64,000 nucleotides of DNA from Pluralibacter gergoviae ATCC 33028 = NBRC 105706 (GTDB taxonomy: Bacteria; Pseudomonadota; Gammaproteobacteria; Enterobacterales; Enterobacteriaceae): contig NZ_BCZS01000003.1 in assembly GCF_001598855.1 (NCBI RefSeq), forward strand, positions 248,001 through 312,000. The letters are read 5' to 3'. Below are positions 62,963-64,000 of the stretch, piece after piece (within the stretch, counting starts at the first letter, position 1; every line of letters starts with the position of its first letter). The notes beneath the pieces are model-generated. The model was not told where the DNA came from. It did no database searches and saw only the letters and a list, made by a program, of their open reading frames with translations. Both the position numbers and the translations under genes were made by a program.

Positions 62963-64000
62963 ATGCCAACAAATACCGTCTCGCGCAAGGTCGCGTGGCT
63001 GCGGGTCGTCACGCTTGCCGTTGCCGCGTTTATCTTTAATACCACCGAGTTTGTGCCGGTCGGCCTGCTCTCTGATATTGCCGACAGCTTCGGGATGCAG
63101 ACCGCGCAGGTGGGCATTATGCTGACCATCTATGCCTGGGTGGTGGCGCTGATGTCGCTGCCGTTTATGCTGCTGACCGGTCGGGTGGAGCGGCGGCGCC
63201 TGCTGATCGGCCTGTTCGTGCTGTTTATTGCCAGCCACGTGCTGTCGTTTCTGGCGTGGAACTTCACCGTGCTTATCGTCAGCCGCATCGGCATTGCCTT
63301 CGCCCACGCGGTGTTCTGGTCGATCACCGCCTCGCTGGCCATCCGCCTTGCGCCGCCGGGCAAGCGCGCCCAGGCCCTGAGCCTGATTGCCACCGGCACC
63401 GCGCTGGCGATGGTGCTCGGCCTGCCGATTGGCCGCATCGTCGGCCAGTACTTCGGCTGGCGTACCACCTTCTTTATTATCGGCGTCGGGGCCTTCGCTA
63501 CGCTGGTGGCGCTGATCAAGCTGCTGCCTGCGCTTCCGAGCGAACACTCAGGTTCGCTGAAAAGCCTGCCGCTGCTGTTCCGCCGACCGGCGCTGGTCAG
63601 CATCTATCTGCTGACGGCGGTGGTGGTCACCGCCCACTACACCGCCTACAGCTATATTGAGCCGTTCGTGATCAACGTCGCCGGCTTTGATGCCGGGTTC
63701 GCCACCGTGCTGCTGCTGGTGCTGGGCAGCGCGGGGATTATCGGCTCCGTGGTGTTCGGCAAGCTCGGCAACCGCCACGCCTCGTCGCTGGTCAGCGCCG
63801 CCATCGCGCTGCTGACGCTCTGCCTGCTGCTGCTGCTTCCCGCCTCACAGAGCGAGTGGAACCTTGGTCTGCTGAGCGTCGCGTGGGGTATTGCCATTAT
63901 GACCATCGGCCTCGGGATGCAGGTGAAGGTGCTGGCGCTGGCGCCGGACGCCACGGATGTCGCCATGTCGCTGTTTTCCGGCATTTTCAATATCGGCATC
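62963..64000 (+). CDS. sotB: Sugar efflux transporter SotB, start only (truncated by window edge)
   Basis: The first 346 residues of an MFS transporter run off the right edge. The text follows E. coli SotB (YdeA): [90 protein letters not shown] and [24 protein letters not shown] endings. It exports arabinose, lactose and IPTG in E. coli. The marC-marRAB locus follows in E. coli. The start is divergent from phzF, 144 bases away, without a clear ribosome site. Confidence 0.93.
   Translation, partial: MPTNTVSRKVAWLRVVTLAVAAFIFNTTEFVPVGLLSDIADSFGMQTAQVGIMLTIYAWVVALMSLPFMLLTGRVERRRLLIGLFVLFIASHVLSFLAWNFTVLIVSRIGIAFAHAVFWSITASLAIRLAPPGKRAQALSLIATGTALAMVLGLPIGRIVGQYFGWRTTFFIIGVGAFATLVALIKLLPALPSEHSGSLKSLPLLFRRPALVSIYLLTAVVVTAHYTAYSYIEPFVINVAGFDAGFATVLLLVLGSAGIIGSVVFGKLGNRHASSLVSAAIALLTLCLLLLLPASQSEWNLGLLSVAWGIAIMTIGLGMQVKVLALAPDATDVAMSLFSGIFNIGI

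Noticed and set aside
62819..63547. N-terminal extension of the first phzF gene to 508 codons
   Set aside because: It runs antisense through the divergent sotB gene; the proper start at 62818 has its own ribosome site and family text.

Overview
The window is a piece of an enterobacterial chromosome, probably from the Klebsiella/Enterobacter/Kluyvera side of the family. It is GC-rich, densely coded and uses enterobacterial codons. The right third keeps the order known from E. coli (yneE, uxaB, dgcF, yneG, glsB, sad, ptrR, sotB). Several blocks that E. coli lacks are inserted in that backbone. I saw no phage genes, IS elements, CRISPR arrays, rRNA or tRNA. The species cannot be fixed from this sequence alone.

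Layout, left to right. (1) 1-3071: end of a LysR regulator, an AT-rich regulatory stretch with repeated TGTACA boxes, two small AriR/YmgC-type genes, a HEAT-like small protein and an exported alpha/beta hydrolase. (2) 3076-8433: a leftward operon for a polar-amino-acid-type ABC importer with a fused permease-ATPase, a PhyH dioxygenase and a class II aldolase, with a second PhyH dioxygenase gene divergent from it. (3) 8624-12561: a tightly overlapping Anbu proteasome-like operon (ATP-grasp, alpha-E, transglutaminase, Anbu protease). (4) 12729-16596: M20 amidohydrolase plus amino-acid binding protein, glutathione-independent formaldehyde dehydrogenase, and a streptothricin-acetyltransferase-like GNAT. 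(5) 16742-21024: treZ-treY, trehalose from maltodextrin. (6) 21378-27345: MHS-family transporter, arsR-arsB without arsC, and a UvrA-like ABC ATPase. (7) 27592-28957: an AT-richer RES toxin/antitoxin pair with an inverted repeat around its -10 box. (8) 30079-33381: an isopenicillin-N-synthase-like dioxygenase followed by a MetQ-MetN-MetI-type importer. (9) 34037-39417: soluble PQQ sugar dehydrogenase, a divergent EamA exporter and MocR regulator, and a hexameric glutamate dehydrogenase. (10) 39592-43645: a full Salmonella-like mgtM-mgtP-mgtC-mgtB-mgtR-mgtU Mg2+/virulence operon, including four very short genes. (11) 43822-51265: a 32-codon membrane peptide, bestrophin, uxaB, a GNAT, two diguanylate cyclases, yneG and glsB. 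(12) 51408-64000: the aspT-aspD aspartate decarboxylation module, sad/ptrR, a subtilase autotransporter, two tandem PhzF genes and the start of sotB.

The content points to a versatile host-associated or soil enteric. It has several small import-plus-oxidation cassettes for amino-acid-like compounds, acid/energy metabolism (aspTD, glsB), c-di-GMP and biofilm control, arsenite efflux and a low-Mg2+ response. The parts least explained by known biology are the PhyH/aldolase/ABC cluster, the IPNS-like/MetNIQ cassette and the Anbu operon.
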